A stretch of DNA of 64,000 nucleotides from Gammaproteobacteria bacterium (GTDB lineage Bacteria > Pseudomonadota > Gammaproteobacteria > Chromatiales > Chromatiaceae): NCBI GenBank assembly GCA_009929855.1, contig RZZN01000004.1, forward strand, positions 42,285 through 106,284, written 5' to 3'. The stretch's first letter is position 1; each line of letters starts with the position of its first letter. The position numbers were made by a program, and so were the translations under genes. Below, piece by piece: positions 44,460-54,709 of the stretch. The notes below the pieces were generated by a model, which saw only the letters and a program-made list of their open reading frames with translations, did not search any database and was not told where the DNA came from.

Positions 44460-45036
44460 GTCCGGGTGGCTCCTTTGGTGGTTGTCATTCACAACGCATG
44501 TCGGTGTTCTGTTTCTGGACGCTTGCAACCATGCACGGATCAATGATCGGTTTCCAACTGACCACTGACCATGGAGCAGGGTATACTGGTCGTGCATCGG
44601 ATCGCGATGGTCATGGACTGGACAGGATCGGTCGATGACATGACGCGTATTGCGGCCTGATCAGACGCTCTTCGGCTCGCATGCGGCCCAGCCATGCCCT
44701 GATCGGGCCGCATACCGGCCTGGCAGTGATCGCGTGGAAGGAAGGCCATCAGGATGCCCTCCCGCCATCAACCTGCCCGATCTTGGCAGCAGCGCAAGCG
44801 GGGGCTACTCAGGTCCGGGTCATGAGCCATCACAGCCCGCGCCAGGCGCGAATGCCCGAGCAGTTTATCAGGACGTCGCGATCTGTCATCCTTGCATGAG
44901 TGATCGAGCAGGCGCAGACGCTTGTCCGTGGCATGGTCGAGGAGTGGCGTGCGCCGCAAGCCGACCGGTGCTCGATCGAGATATCGAACCCACACATCCC
45001 GAATACGGCCGGGATCAGTGGAATGAGGAGATTGGT
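44460..45036. other. Gene-poor leader region with a 9-base inverted repeat
   Basis: There is no convincing gene, although a frame continuous with the acyltransferase gene is open from 44650. A perfect 9-base-pair inverted repeat, ATGCGGCCC (44681-44689) and GGGCCGCAT (44705-44713), and a promoter-like pair at 44558-44587 are present. The stretch may be a long structured leader. Confidence 0.5.
44558..44587 (+). promoter_or_regulatory. Possible promoter for the acyltransferase transcript
   Basis: CTGACC (44558-44563), 18 bases, then TATACT (44582-44587). The -10 is good, the -35 moderate. A transcript from here would have a leader of over 400 bases. Confidence 0.4.
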
Positions 45037-46035
45037 TTGCGGCAACAGGTTCGATCCAACGAGGCATCAGGCGACCAGCGGATCAAGGAGCGCTTGGCAC
45101 GCAAGATCCTTCACCTCATGGCTCGCCCACCACTTGGCCTGGCTCATCGTCTGGGCACCGTGTTCGGCTGGCTGATCGCGACCTTTCCCAATCGGCAGCG
45201 GCGCAATGCCCTGATCAACATTGGGCTTTGCTTTCCAAACTTGGATCGGCGCGAGCAACTCAGACTGCTCGACTGCAATCTGCGCGAGCTTGGCAGGACC
45301 TATTTCGAGATCGCTCGTCTCTGGCTGCGTCCAGCCGACGAAGTCTTGTCGCTGGTACGCGAGGTCAGAGGTGGCGAGCTCCTCGAGCGCCGTCATGGCA
45401 AGGGTCTGATCGTACTCTCGCCCCACCTGGGGGCTTGGGAACTGGCCGGGCTTTACCTGGCGGCGCAAGGTCCAACCGCCATCTTCTACAAGCCACAGAG
45501 ATATGTCGACGATTTGATCCGTGCCGCGCGAGGACGCAGCGGCGCCGATCTCGCGCCCATCACCGCGAAGGGGATCCGGGTCTTGGTGCGCTCACTCGAA
45601 CAGGGTAATTATGCCGGCATTCTTCCCGATCAAGAGCCCAAGACCGATAAGGGGGCCATCTTCGCGCCGCTCTTCGGCATACCGGCATTCACCATGCTCT
45701 TGGTGAGCCGGCTGGCCCGTCGGACCGGGTCGCCAGTCATCTTCATGTTCGCCGAGCGTTTACCAAGAGGTGCCGGATTCAGGATGCACTGCATCCCGGC
45801 ACCCGAGGGGATCGACAGCGATGATGATCTCACCGCCGCCACCGCGCTCAATCGCGGCATCGAGCAATGTATCGCGCGCTGTCCTGAGCAATACGCTTGG
45901 TCATACAAGCGCTTCCGCCACCGTCCCGAGGGAGCGCCTGAGGTCTATCAGGGAGGAAAGAGGGATCGCGAGGTCTTCGAACAGATCGGCAGGTTGCGCC
46001 AGCAGAGTGCATCACCAAGCGATCAGTCACCCTGA
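45037..46035 (+). CDS. Lysophospholipid / lipid A biosynthesis acyltransferase (HtrB/LpxL family)
   Basis: The enzyme adds a secondary acyl chain to lipid A at the inner membrane. The family segments LAHRLGTVFGWLIATFPNRQRRNALINIGLCFPNL and the catalytic H-x4-E in SPHLGAWELAG are visible, followed by PDQEPKTDKGAIFAPLFGIPAFT. The start is uncertain. TTG 45037 has GAGGAG 6 bases upstream and gives 332 residues. ATG 45118 would cut into the conserved N-terminus, and the open frame to 44650 adds Cys/Pro-rich non-family sequence. Confidence 0.88.
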   Translation: MRQQVRSNEASGDQRIKERLARKILHLMARPPLGLAHRLGTVFGWLIATFPNRQRRNALINIGLCFPNLDRREQLRLLDCNLRELGRTYFEIARLWLRPADEVLSLVREVRGGELLERRHGKGLIVLSPHLGAWELAGLYLAAQGPTAIFYKPQRYVDDLIRAARGRSGADLAPITAKGIRVLVRSLEQGNYAGILPDQEPKTDKGAIFAPLFGIPAFTMLLVSRLARRTGSPVIFMFAERLPRGAGFRMHCIPAPEGIDSDDDLTAATALNRGIEQCIARCPEQYAWSYKRFRHRPEGAPEVYQGGKRDREVFEQIGRLRQQSASPSDQSP

Positions 46036-46216
46036 AACCAGCCGCCACCCTCAGCGCGTCAGATCAGGATGCCCAGGGCCAGACGCACTCACCGGCCAAA
46101 TGCATGATGTGTCGATGGGGCACATCCGACACTCGGTGTCTGGGTTAGGTGTCAAGAGAAGAGGCTGTCGCCGCTCGCCCATCGCACATCCCTGTGCAGA
46201 GCGCTCGCCAATCCAA

Positions 46217-46528
46217 TCAGGTGATCTTGTCGACACCAGTTTGGGTTTCACCCATGTTGTCGGTCCAGCTCACCTCGATTGGATCACCAACCTCGCCGCC
46301 AGAGAACTTGAAGGACAGATAGGGGTTGCGCGACACACCGCCGCTCCAGTTGGCGGTCATGACGACTTGGTCCTTGGACTTGCAAACCACCTGCTGGATG
46401 AAATGCGCGGGGACGATCTCGTTGGTCTTGCTGTCTTTGCGCAAACCAGTTTCCATCGGATGGCTCATCAAGCACTTGACTTCTGTTTCACCATCTTTGA
46501 GCTTGGCTCTGATCTTGATGTCTGACAT
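46217..46528 (-). CDS. soxZ: Thiosulfate oxidation carrier subunit SoxZ
   Basis: SoxZ pairs with SoxY to form the periplasmic carrier of the Sox thiosulfate-oxidising system. The 103-residue beta-sandwich protein shows the typical IKIRAKLKDGETEVKCLMSHPMETGLRKD start and the NPYLSFKFSGG and VSWTDNMGE segments. It has no signal peptide, as expected, because it is co-exported with SoxY. It follows soxY by 54 bases on the minus strand. Confidence 0.97.
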   Translation of the reverse strand: MSDIKIRAKLKDGETEVKCLMSHPMETGLRKDSKTNEIVPAHFIQQVVCKSKDQVVMTANWSGGVSRNPYLSFKFSGGEVGDPIEVSWTDNMGETQTGVDKIT

Positions 46529-46582
46529 GACTAGGTACCTGTGGTTTGGTGTCTGTGCCGAATCTCGTGCCGAACGTGACGA

Positions 46583-47056
46583 TCAGCCGCCGCATCCGCC
46601 GATCGTGACCTTGACTTCCTTGGCATTGCTGTAGAGCTTGTCGGCCGTCTGCACCACGGCGACCACATTGGAGGTCGAGGCCATCTTGATCCGAGTCGAG
46701 ACGAAGGGCACTGCCGACTCGCCGAGGTCGAATGACGCGATCAATGGAGTCGCATTCTTATCGGCGACGATGGCGATCGATTTGACGCCTGAAAGATTGG
46801 TCTCGACCGTCACCGGAACCACCGCACCATTTTCGGCGATATCGGGTGCCTTGATCGTGATGCCGTCATTGGTCTCGGTCGCATCCGAGCCCATCAGGCT
46901 ACTCAACGCGGCAGGTACATCCTTAGCATTGAAGGCCGTCTCGTTCCAACTCGCCAAGACGAGGCTCGGCGACAAGAGGCCTGCGCCCACCGCGACTCCG
47001 ACAGTGCCAGCGGCGAGCGAGCCTTTCAGTAGGATTCGACGTTTCGCATCGATCAT
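46583..47056 (-). CDS. soxY: Sulfur carrier subunit SoxY
   Basis: SoxY holds the sulfur intermediate on the cysteine of its C-terminal swinging arm, here ending GGCGG as the family requires. The N-terminus has a twin-arginine-type signal (KRRILLKGSLAAGTVGVAVGAG), so the SoxYZ pair should go to the periplasm folded. Length is 157 residues. soxBXAK are not in the window. In Allochromatium vinosum, soxYZ is likewise separate from soxBXAK. A good ribosome-binding site (AGGAG) precedes ATG 47056. Confidence 0.97.
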   Translation of the reverse strand: MIDAKRRILLKGSLAAGTVGVAVGAGLLSPSLVLASWNETAFNAKDVPAALSSLMGSDATETNDGITIKAPDIAENGAVVPVTVETNLSGVKSIAIVADKNATPLIASFDLGESAVPFVSTRIKMASTSNVVAVVQTADKLYSNAKEVKVTIGGCGG

Positions 47057-47392
47057 GGAACATCTCCTATTCGAACAGGGGTGGATGGACTGTGAAGCTC
47101 TCGGTCATTGGAGCCTTTGCCTAAGGCCCAGACGCACGGGCGGCGACCGGGTTTGATCGGGATGGTCAAGTAGGAGTCATCCGCGGGTGCCGGCCATCGG
47201 GTGAACACCAGGGCACCGAGCAGAATGGACAAAATGACAGGATCGTATCAGCAGGTCCTCCACGACATCCTCGATCTCGTTCCGACGCCCTCTTTGCGGG
47301 GCTGTAATGGTCATGGGAGCGGGGATTCTATGCCCGCGCGATGGCCTCGGATATAGGATGGTACCTCAGTCGGACATGAGTTGGAACGAATT
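47057..47392. other. Upstream region of soxYZ
   Basis: These 336 bases separate the BepA-like gene from soxY on the same strand. No gene is supported, and no convincing promoter pair or operator was found by eye. An independent soxYZ promoter is expected here from the spacing. Confidence 0.4.
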
Positions 47393-48904
47393 TCATCGGA
47401 TTCCCAGAGGCGCCGACCGCAATGGATCCCCGCCCCGACGTTTGTCATCACGCTCCTCTTCGCGCCAGAGGTCAAGTCGTGCCTGCATCTGCGCGGCTTC
47501 ATGGTAGGGCACTTCACGCCGGCGCAGGGCCATCTCCAGATGCTTGATCGCCGAGCTGAGGTCACCCTCGACATACAGCTTCTCTCCGCGATAGCGATCG
47601 ACATTGGCCTGATCGCCCGCCTTGGTGGCCGCCTGCACGATCCGATCGTAGAGCATGGCATTGGCCGGTCGCGCCCGCGCGACCGTTTTGAGCTCGCTCA
47701 AGGCGCGCTTGGGCGCCCCCACGGCCATCAATGACTCGGCATAGGCCACACGCAATGGCCAGGTGTCCGGAAAGAGGTCGACGGCCTGCTCGAGATGCGC
47801 ACGCGCGCGCTCGCGTTGACCCAAGGCCAGGTCGAGCTCGGCATCCAGGACGATGAATTCGGCCTGGCTGGGATGACTCGCGAGCAGTCGATCACTTTCG
47901 CGCTTGGCATCCTGCAAGCGCCGGGCACGCTGCAATGCGAGGGCGTAGCCATAACGCTCCACGGTCTCGGATCGGTAACGTCCTTCGCGCAGGGTCTGAG
48001 CAAAATGGTCGACCGCCTGCTCGGGGCGACGATACGAGGCTTGACGCAGCTTGGCACGGGTCAAGAGGAAGGCCAGGCTATCTGGACGCTGACGCGCGCC
48101 AAAGCGCTCCGCGCGCGCCAGTGAATCGGCGATGCGATCGGTCGTCACCGGATGAGTGCGCAAATAATCCGGCGCATCGGTCTCATAGACGCGTGTCGCC
48201 TTCGACAGACGCTCGAAAAACCCAGCCATTGCAAAGGGATCATGACCGGCCGTGGCAAGGGACTGGATCCCGATGCGATCGGCTTCCTTCTCGTTCTCTC
48301 GGGTGAAATTGATCCGCCGCTGGATCGCCGCGGCCTGCACGCCCGCGATGGCCGCAGCCCCGGCGTCCGGTGAGACCTGTGCGCCGAGGACGGCGGCGGC
48401 GAGCATCAGCGCCACGGTTGGGATCGTCGCCTTGGTCTGATCTTCATACATTCGCAGCAGGTGACGTTGCGTCAGATGAGCGATCTCATGCGCGACGACG
48501 GCCGCGAGCTCGCTCTCGGTCTCGGCCGCCAGCACCAGCCCGGAGTAGAGCCCAATGACCCCGCCGGGACCGGCAAAGGCATTGACCACCGGCTGATCGA
48601 TCAGGAAGAAGGTGAAGCTTCCAGTTGCACTCGGATCCGACTCGACCAAGGCTTGGCCCAAGGATTCCACGTAACTGGTGGCGAGTGGATCATCCATGAC
48701 CGGTAAGGCCTTGCGCACACTGCGCATGAAGGCGGCGCCCAAGCGGCGCTCGGCCGCGGGCGTCATCATGCCATCGGCGGAGCTTCCGAGATCAGGCAAA
48801 GCAAGAGGATCGGTCGCCACGGGGCCGAGCGTGAGCAGCAGCGACAATGCCAACGCGCCGATGGTGGAGCGGCGCATCCGCTTCTTTGAGGGTTTCATCA
48901 TCAT
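47393..48904 (-). CDS. BepA-like periplasmic M48 metalloprotease with TPR domain
   Basis: BepA-type proteins act as chaperone and protease in outer-membrane protein assembly. The protein has a hydrophobic signal sequence (about residues 12-30), the zinc motif HEIAH with the downstream glutamate in NEKEADRIG, and a C-terminal half of tetratricopeptide repeats (from about 270, for example AVDHFAQTLREGRY, LEQAVDLFPDTWPL). Length is about 503 residues. Three ATGs in a row (48898-48904) precede the signal peptide, and the open frame reaches 48934. Confidence 0.88.
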   Translation of the reverse strand: MMMKPSKKRMRRSTIGALALSLLLTLGPVATDPLALPDLGSSADGMMTPAAERRLGAAFMRSVRKALPVMDDPLATSYVESLGQALVESDPSATGSFTFFLIDQPVVNAFAGPGGVIGLYSGLVLAAETESELAAVVAHEIAHLTQRHLLRMYEDQTKATIPTVALMLAAAVLGAQVSPDAGAAAIAGVQAAAIQRRINFTRENEKEADRIGIQSLATAGHDPFAMAGFFERLSKATRVYETDAPDYLRTHPVTTDRIADSLARAERFGARQRPDSLAFLLTRAKLRQASYRRPEQAVDHFAQTLREGRYRSETVERYGYALALQRARRLQDAKRESDRLLASHPSQAEFIVLDAELDLALGQRERARAHLEQAVDLFPDTWPLRVAYAESLMAVGAPKRALSELKTVARARPANAMLYDRIVQAATKAGDQANVDRYRGEKLYVEGDLSSAIKHLEMALRRREVPYHEAAQMQARLDLWREEERDDKRRGGDPLRSAPLGIR

Positions 48905-49179
48905 AGAGCATTCAGACGAGTCGGGCTCGGCCAAGTTCCGAATGTACGAGCTCAGCTGTCGGCCGTGTGGATACAGGCTGGCGTGTCGGTCCAGGATGAA
49001 TCAACAGGATGCAACTCGCGCTGACATGTTTCACTGACCAGGGTCACCAGAGAGCCATCAGGCCAACACAGATGATGCCCGAGATCCAGTCGAGAAGCCT
49101 GAACAATCGATGGCCTGGCGCACAGCAACACCACCTTCGCTTCGCCCCGCCCCGTCTACTGCGCGCCTTGATTCCTCGC

Positions 49180-49950
49180 TCAGCCAGCGAACGGGCCGAC
49201 CGGATCACCAGGCACAAGATGAAAGAGATGATCGGCTCGACCCTGATTGACGGCCACTTCCACCAACCCAAGCGCGTTCACATACCAAAAGGGCGTGTGA
49301 GCATCGACGGCACAGAAGGTCCTGGCATGAGTGAGTGTACAGTCACCGACCTCGAGCAAGCGTTCGGTTGGCGAGTCCGGTGGCTGAAGTCCAGTGATCA
49401 GATTGCCGAAATGGTCGATGTAGAGGATGCGAGCAGAGTCCAGTGGCCAATCGGATCCAACCCAACAACCCTCGGTCAATCCAATCAAGCCGAGATCATC
49501 ACCGTGACATAGACGCCCAGCGACTGGAACGAACCAATCACGTCCATGGAAGCTCGCCGACAGCATCGGCGGCTGCCAACCGATCCGCCAAACAGCCACA
49601 TCACGCGCGCGACTGATCACTTGGCTGACAAGACCATTGTCCGGGGCGATCAGCCAGACACCGTCAGCACAGACGACAAGACCAGCACGCGCCCCCCCGA
49701 CCCCAGGATCCACGACACAGAGATAGAGCGAGTCGCCTGGCATGTCCCGAATCATTGCCGGTAAAAGATAGGCCGCCAGATCAGGGCGAAAGGCCGGCAG
49801 ATCATGCACCAGATCGATCACTGGAGTCGCGGGCAGCAATGCATCGAGCGCCGCCCGCATCTGGCCCACGTAAACACCGGCACCGAAATCGGTCACCAAC
49901 AGGATACGGCGAATCCAGATGTTCGAATCTGTGCTCATGGCAAGAGTCAT
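49180..49950 (-). CDS. SAM hydroxide adenosyltransferase family protein (DUF62)
   Basis: Family members convert S-adenosylmethionine to adenosine and methionine using water. The N-terminal TDFG motif (LLVTDFGAGVYVGQM), VVDPGVGG, IAPDNGL and the C-terminal IDHFGNLITGL are all present. Length is about 257 residues from ATG 49950; other ATGs at 49938 and 50022 cannot be excluded because no ribosome-binding site stands out. The physiological role in bacteria is unclear. It follows the ribosomal operon terminator on the same strand. Confidence 0.85.
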   Translation of the reverse strand: MTLAMSTDSNIWIRRILLVTDFGAGVYVGQMRAALDALLPATPVIDLVHDLPAFRPDLAAYLLPAMIRDMPGDSLYLCVVDPGVGGARAGLVVCADGVWLIAPDNGLVSQVISRARDVAVWRIGWQPPMLSASFHGRDWFVPVAGRLCHGDDLGLIGLTEGCWVGSDWPLDSARILYIDHFGNLITGLQPPDSPTERLLEVGDCTLTHARTFCAVDAHTPFWYVNALGLVEVAVNQGRADHLFHLVPGDPVGPFAG

Positions 49951-50152
49951 CGAGGCCGAGGCGACAGATGGCGTGGAGTCTGTGACTTCGAGCTCAGTCG
50001 ATTCGTGAATGCTACTGGGCACTCATGAGACAAATCGGGTGATGGATCTCGCGGATCTCGATCGCGAGTCCGAGCTGATGGCACCGCCACGAGCCGCCTC
50101 AGGGATCCCCGACACTCACCATCCGCACTGGAAAGGCAAGATATCCTCATGC

Positions 50153-50178
50153 ACAAAAAACCGGGCATGGGCCCGGCT
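50153..50178 (-). terminator. Intrinsic terminator of the ribosomal protein operon
   Basis: On the minus strand CCGGGC-CCAT-GCCCGG is followed directly by six T (50155-50160). It lies 27 bases after the rplQ stop and is the clearest Rho-independent terminator in the window. Confidence 0.9.
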
Positions 50179-50204
50179 TTCTGTTCATCCTCGCGCTCCC
50201 TGAG

Positions 50205-50600
50205 TCAATCCTCGACAACGATCTCATTCAGGTCGGCACTCATTGGGCGATCGACGAGCTCGACATAGGCCATCGGCGCCGCATCGCCCGGGCGGAATCC
50301 ACATTTGAGGATTCGCAGATAGCCACCGGGGCGCTCCAAATACCTGGGTCCAAGCTCGACAAAAAGCTTTCCAACGGCCTGCTTGTCGCGCAGCCGCGCG
50401 AAAGCGAGTCGACGGGTATGCACCGAGTCATTCTTCGCGAGCGTGATGAGCGGCTCGGCAATACGCCTCAGCTCTTTCGCCTTCGGCAGCGTGGTCTTGA
50501 TCAACTCCTGCCGAAACAGCGAGGCCGCCATGTTTCTGAACATCGCCTCTCGGTGCGAGCTCGTGCGATTGAGGTGCCTTCCGGCATAACGATGACGCAT
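50205..50600 (-). CDS. rplQ: 50S ribosomal protein L17
   Basis: L17 sits near the exit tunnel of the large subunit. The 131-residue protein begins [28 protein letters not shown] and contains [26 protein letters not shown], both family-typical. It is the last gene of the alpha operon, 36 bases after rpoA, and the terminator follows. Confidence 0.97.
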   Translation of the reverse strand: MRHRYAGRHLNRTSSHREAMFRNMAASLFRQELIKTTLPKAKELRRIAEPLITLAKNDSVHTRRLAFARLRDKQAVGKLFVELGPRYLERPGGYLRILKCGFRPGDAAPMAYVELVDRPMSADLNEIVVED

Positions 50601-50636
50601 GGTCCTAGTCCCGAATTGTGCGAAAATTCAAATCGA

Positions 50637-51647
50637 TTAACGGATGCCGAGCTCGGCGATGTTCTCGGGCGGCCAGTTCTCCAGCCGCATTCCGAGCGAA
50701 AGCCCACGGGTCGCCAAGACGTCCTTGATCTCGGTCAAGGATTTCTTACCGAGATTGGGTGTCTTCAGGAGCTCGACCTCGGTGCGTTGGATCAGATCGC
50801 CGATCAGATAGATGTTTTCAGCCTTCAGGCAATTGGCCGAGCGGACCGTCAGCTCGAGGTCATCGACCGGACGCAGCAGGATCGGATCATAGGGCGAATC
50901 CTCCTTCGTCTCCGCTGGATGCGCGTCCACTGGGCTAGAACCCTCGAGCGCCACGAAGCTCGACAACTGATCACGCAGGATACCAGCGGCGCGTTGAATC
51001 GCTTCGCGTGGATCGATCGTGCCATTCGTCTCCAAGTCGATGACGAGACGATCCAGATCAGTACGTTGCTCCACACGTGCCGACTGAACCTCGATCGCGA
51101 CACGTCGAATCGGGCTGTACGAGGCATCCAATGGCAACCGGCCGATCGGCCGATCCTCACTCTCATCAAGCTCGCGCTGGGTCGCCGGCTCATAGCCTCG
51201 ACCACGACGGACCGTGATCGTCATGCTCAATTCGCCATCGGTGAGATGCGCAATCACCAAGTCTGGGTTGGCGATCTCGGCCGTATGATCGATGGCGATG
51301 TCAGCCGCGGTCACCACACCAGGACCGGTCTTGATCAAGGTGAAGGTCGCCTCATTGCGCCCGTGCAGCGAGATGGCAAGCTGCTTGAGATTCAACAGGA
51401 TCTCGAGGACATCCTCTTGTACCCCAGGTATCGTGGTGTACTCATGGAGGACCCCTTGAATCTCCACCTCGGTCACCGCCCAACCATCCATGGAAGATAG
51501 CAGGATACGGCGCAACGCATTTCCCAGGGTATGCCCGAATCCACGCTCAAGCGGTTCCAGCGAGACCCGTGCATGCGCCGGGCGATCGTCAACCGCCTCG
51601 ACCCTCACGATGCGCGGCTTGAGAAATTCGCCAATAGCATCAGTCAT
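50637..51647 (-). CDS. rpoA: RNA polymerase alpha subunit
   Basis: The alpha subunit dimerises to nucleate RNA polymerase and contacts UP elements and activators. The N-terminal domain has [20 protein letters not shown]. The C-terminal domain (from about residue 250) has [20 protein letters not shown], including the DNA-contacting arginine, and ends ENIAELGIR. Length is 336 residues. It lies in the standard order rpsD-rpoA-rplQ. Confidence 0.98.
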   Translation of the reverse strand: MTDAIGEFLKPRIVRVEAVDDRPAHARVSLEPLERGFGHTLGNALRRILLSSMDGWAVTEVEIQGVLHEYTTIPGVQEDVLEILLNLKQLAISLHGRNEATFTLIKTGPGVVTAADIAIDHTAEIANPDLVIAHLTDGELSMTITVRRGRGYEPATQRELDESEDRPIGRLPLDASYSPIRRVAIEVQSARVEQRTDLDRLVIDLETNGTIDPREAIQRAAGILRDQLSSFVALEGSSPVDAHPAETKEDSPYDPILLRPVDDLELTVRSANCLKAENIYLIGDLIQRTEVELLKTPNLGKKSLTEIKDVLATRGLSLGMRLENWPPENIAELGIR

Positions 51648-51669
51648 TCGGTGCCCCTCAGGAAGCTCC

Positions 51670-52290
51670 TCACTTGGAGTAGAGCTCGACGATCAGTGAC
51701 TCGTTGATATCAACCGGCAGATCAGAGCGGTCTGGAATACGCTTGAAGACACCCTTGAACCCTTTGGTATCGACCTCGACCCAGTCGGCGAACCCGTATT
51801 GCTCGGCAAGCGCGAGGGCGTTTTGAACGCGAACCTGCCGCTTGGCGGCCTCGCGAACCTCGACATGATCATCCGCCGCGACCAGGTAGGACGGGATGTT
51901 CACGACCCTGCCGTTGACGAGGATCCCCTTGTGGCTGACCAGCTGACGTGCTTCAGCACGTGTCGACCCAAAGCCCATCCTGTACACGACATTGTCGAGG
52001 CGACGCTCGAGCAGCTGCAACAGATTCTCACCTGTCGCGCCTTTCGCTTGGGCTGCCTTCTTGTAGTAATTGCGGAACTGCCGCTCCATCAACCCATAGA
52101 TGCGCCGTACCTTTTGTTTTTCGCGCAGTTGGACACCATAGTCGGAGAGCCGACGACGACGATCAGTCGTTTGGCCCGGCTGTTTCTCCATGTTGCATTT
52201 GGTATCGAGCGCACGGGCACGGCTCTTCAACGAAAGATCAGTTCCCTCGCGCCGCGCAAGTTTGCAGGTTGGTCCTAAATAGCGTGCCAT
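51670..52290 (-). CDS. rpsD: 30S ribosomal protein S4
   Basis: S4 is a primary 16S rRNA binder and in E. coli represses the alpha operon. The 206 residues start [16 protein letters not shown] and contain the S4 domain [26 protein letters not shown]. Two cysteines remain near the N-terminus, fewer than the four of zinc-binding forms. It follows rpsK by 21 bases. Confidence 0.98.
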   Translation of the reverse strand: MARYLGPTCKLARREGTDLSLKSRARALDTKCNMEKQPGQTTDRRRRLSDYGVQLREKQKVRRIYGLMERQFRNYYKKAAQAKGATGENLLQLLERRLDNVVYRMGFGSTRAEARQLVSHKGILVNGRVVNIPSYLVAADDHVEVREAAKRQVRVQNALALAEQYGFADWVEVDTKGFKGVFKRIPDRSDLPVDINESLIVELYSK

Positions 52291-52311
52291 GTCTTTTGAC
52301 CTGTTCCAGTA

Positions 52312-52701
52312 TCAGACGCGCCGCTTCTTGGGCGGGCGACAGCCGTTATGCGGTATCGGAGTCACATCCGTGATGCTCGTGATCTTGAAGCCGGCGTTGT
52401 TCAATGCACGCACGGCCGATTCACGACCTGGCCCCGGCCCCTTGACATTCACATCGAGGTTGCGAAGACCATAGTCCTTCACCGCCTGGCCGGCCTTGTC
52501 GGCTGCAACCTGTGCAGCAAACGGTGTGCTTTTGCGCGATCCACGGAAACCGGATCCGCCCGCAGTCGCCCAAGACAGGACGTTACCCTGACGATCAGTG
52601 ATCGTGATGATGGTATTGTTGAAGGAGGCATGCACATGGGCGATCCCATCGGCAACCTGCTTCTTGATCTTTTTCTTGACAGTACGAGTCGGTTTTGCCA
52701 T
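52312..52701 (-). CDS. rpsK: 30S ribosomal protein S11
   Basis: S11 shapes the platform of the small subunit near the mRNA exit. The 129-residue sequence contains [39 protein letters not shown] and the end [11 protein letters not shown], all canonical. It lies 38 bases after rpsM. Confidence 0.98.
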   Translation of the reverse strand: MAKPTRTVKKKIKKQVADGIAHVHASFNNTIITITDRQGNVLSWATAGGSGFRGSRKSTPFAAQVAADKAGQAVKDYGLRNLDVNVKGPGPGRESAVRALNNAGFKITSITDVTPIPHNGCRPPKKRRV

Positions 52702-52739
52702 TCGAGGTTATCCAGCCGTGTCGCTGCGCCCAGGCGCTG

Positions 52740-53096
52740 TTATCTCTTGATGGGACGTCGCGGCCCCTTGCGGGTTCGCGCGTTCGTTCGGGTCCGTTGA
52801 CCACGCAGCGGAAGACCACGACGATGCCGGATTCCTCGATTGCAACCGAGATCCATCAGTCGCTTGATGTTCATCGACACTTCTCGACGCAGGTCGCCCT
52901 CCACAGAGTACCTGGCGACCTCGCCACGCAGCCGATCGATCTCTTCTTCCGTCAGCGTCTGGATCTTGGCTTCACGCGCCACACCGGCGGCGTCGCAAAT
53001 CAGACCGGCGCGCACACGACCGATACCATAGATCGAAGTCAACGCAATGACGGCGTGCTTCTTGTCCGGAATGTTGACGCCGGCGATACGGGCCAT
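52740..53096 (-). CDS. rpsM: 30S ribosomal protein S13
   Basis: S13 contacts the P-site tRNA and the central intersubunit bridge. The 118 residues start [26 protein letters not shown] and end with the basic [21 protein letters not shown] tail. The frame is open upstream to 53126, but homology begins at 53096. It is the first gene of the alpha operon and has its own promoter. Confidence 0.98.
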   Translation of the reverse strand: MARIAGVNIPDKKHAVIALTSIYGIGRVRAGLICDAAGVAREAKIQTLTEEEIDRLRGEVARYSVEGDLRREVSMNIKRLMDLGCNRGIRHRRGLPLRGQRTRTNARTRKGPRRPIKR

Positions 53097-53141
53097 AGAT
53101 GAGAACCCCCAAATCCAATGAGCCAAGCGGGTAAACCGCGT

Positions 53142-53169
53142 AGTGTAACAAACCTAATCCTAGAGTCAA
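53142..53169 (-). promoter_or_regulatory. Promoter of the alpha operon, upstream of rpsM
   Basis: On the minus strand TTGACT (53169-53164) and TACACT (53147-53142) are separated by 16 bases in the 99-base gap between rpmJ and rpsM. This would allow S13, S11, S4, RpoA and L17 to be transcribed separately from the spc genes. Confidence 0.6.
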
Positions 53170-53195
53170 CCGAAACCCGATCGGCCGGCCACACA

Positions 53196-53309
53196 TCAAC
53201 CCTGTCGTTGCTTGTGACGCGGATCCTTGCAGATGATCCGTACGACGCCATTGCGACGCACGACCTTGCAGTTTCGGCATACCGTCTTCACTGATGCGCG
53301 CACTTTCAT
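53196..53309 (-). CDS. rpmJ: 50S ribosomal protein L36
   Basis: L36 is the smallest large-subunit protein, here 37 residues, starting [19 protein letters not shown] and ending HKQRQG. The zinc ligands C11, C14, C27 and the histidine five residues later are kept, so this is the zinc-binding form. It sits 30 bases after secY, as in the standard spc operon. Confidence 0.95.
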   Translation of the reverse strand: MKVRASVKTVCRNCKVVRRNGVVRIICKDPRHKQRQG

Positions 53310-53339
53310 TCGCTGTCTCCTCAATAAATATTCGTCCGG

Positions 53340-54692
53340 TCAGCGCAACATTCCGGCGCCTGGGGCTTTGAGATTGGCCTTCCTCATCAGGCCTTCATAC
53401 TGGTGAGATACCAGGTGAGCCTGAACCTGGGCCATGAAATCCATGACCACGACGACGACGATCAGGAGCGATGTGCCGCCGAAATAGAAAGGCACGTTGT
53501 AACCGACGATCAAGAACTCTGGCAGCAGGCAGACGGCCGTGATGTAGATGGCGCCCGCAGCGGTCAAACGTGTCATGACCGCATCGATATAGCGAGCCGT
53601 TTGCTCTCCTGGGCGAATCCCGGGGATGAAGGCACCGGATCGCTTGAGATTATCCGCCGTCTCCTTCGCATTGAACACGAGTGCCGTGTAAAAGAAGCAG
53701 AAGAAGATGATGGCTGCCGCGTAGAGCATCACGTAGACCGGCTCGCCCGGAGAGAGCTTTGACGTGAGATCGGCCAGCCAACGCATGTTTTCGCTGCTCC
53801 CGAACCACTGACCAAGGGTTCCTGGGAAGAGGATGATGCTCGATGCGAAGATCGGTGGAATGACTCCCGCCATGTTCAGCTTCAGTGGCAGATGGGTACT
53901 CTGAGCCTGCATCATCCGTCGCCCCTGCTGGCGGCGAGCATAGTTCACCGTGATCCGGCGCTGACCGCGCTCGACGAACACGACGAAGGCCGTCACCGCG
54001 AGGGCCATCGCAAAGAGTGCGAGCACCGCCAACGAATTCATCTCACCCGTGCGTGCAAGCTCGAGCGTTCCACCGAGCGCAGCGGGCAGTCCCGCAACGA
54101 TTCCGGCAAAGATGATGATCGAGATACCATTGCCGATGCCGCGCTCGGTGATCTGCTCGCCAAGCCACATCAGGAACATGGTTCCGGTGACCAGCGAGAC
54201 GGTCGCCGTGAAGACGAAACCGAAGCCCGAATAGGCGACGAGTGCCGAGCCACCGGCGCTTTGACCCTGTAGTGCGATTGAGATTCCAACGGCCTGAAAC
54301 GTTGCAAGGACCACCGTTCCATATCTAGTGTACTGAGTGATCTTGCGACGTCCAGACTCGCCTTCCTTCTTCAACTGCTCGAGCTTGGGCACCACCGCCG
54401 TCATCAATTGCATGATGATCGAAGCCGAGATGTACGGCATGATGCCCAGGGCGAAAAGACTCGCGCGCTCGAGCGCCCCACCTGAGAACATGTTGAACAT
54501 GTCTAGGATCGAGCCTTGGTGTTGGTCGAACAGGATGGCCAATGCCTCCGGGTTCACACCAGGGACCGGGATGAAGGTTCCGATGCGATACACGAGCAAG
54601 GCACCGACGACGAAGAGCAGGCGCTGCCGCAGCTCGGTCAGACGCCCCATGCCGCCCAGCGCTTGCCCCATCGATCCGACGTTCTTAGCCAT
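53340..54692 (-). CDS. secY: Protein translocase channel subunit SecY
   Basis: SecY is the ten-helix inner-membrane channel for exported and membrane proteins. The 450 residues include the plug region near [10 protein letters not shown], the loop [16 protein letters not shown] [20 protein letters not shown], and the cytoplasmic loop [20 protein letters not shown]. It is at its usual place between rplO and rpmJ. Confidence 0.98.
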   Translation of the reverse strand: MAKNVGSMGQALGGMGRLTELRQRLLFVVGALLVYRIGTFIPVPGVNPEALAILFDQHQGSILDMFNMFSGGALERASLFALGIMPYISASIIMQLMTAVVPKLEQLKKEGESGRRKITQYTRYGTVVLATFQAVGISIALQGQSAGGSALVAYSGFGFVFTATVSLVTGTMFLMWLGEQITERGIGNGISIIIFAGIVAGLPAALGGTLELARTGEMNSLAVLALFAMALAVTAFVVFVERGQRRITVNYARRQQGRRMMQAQSTHLPLKLNMAGVIPPIFASSIILFPGTLGQWFGSSENMRWLADLTSKLSPGEPVYVMLYAAAIIFFCFFYTALVFNAKETADNLKRSGAFIPGIRPGEQTARYIDAVMTRLTAAGAIYITAVCLLPEFLIVGYNVPFYFGGTSLLIVVVVVMDFMAQVQAHLVSHQYEGLMRKANLKAPGAGMLR

Positions 54693-54709
54693 CCGATTCG
54701 TGCCTTCTG

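Noticed and set aside
45043..45062. tRNA T-loop-like GGTTCGATCC
   Set aside because: No acceptor stem, D arm or anticodon arm can be folded around it. It lies in the coding sequence of the acyltransferase.
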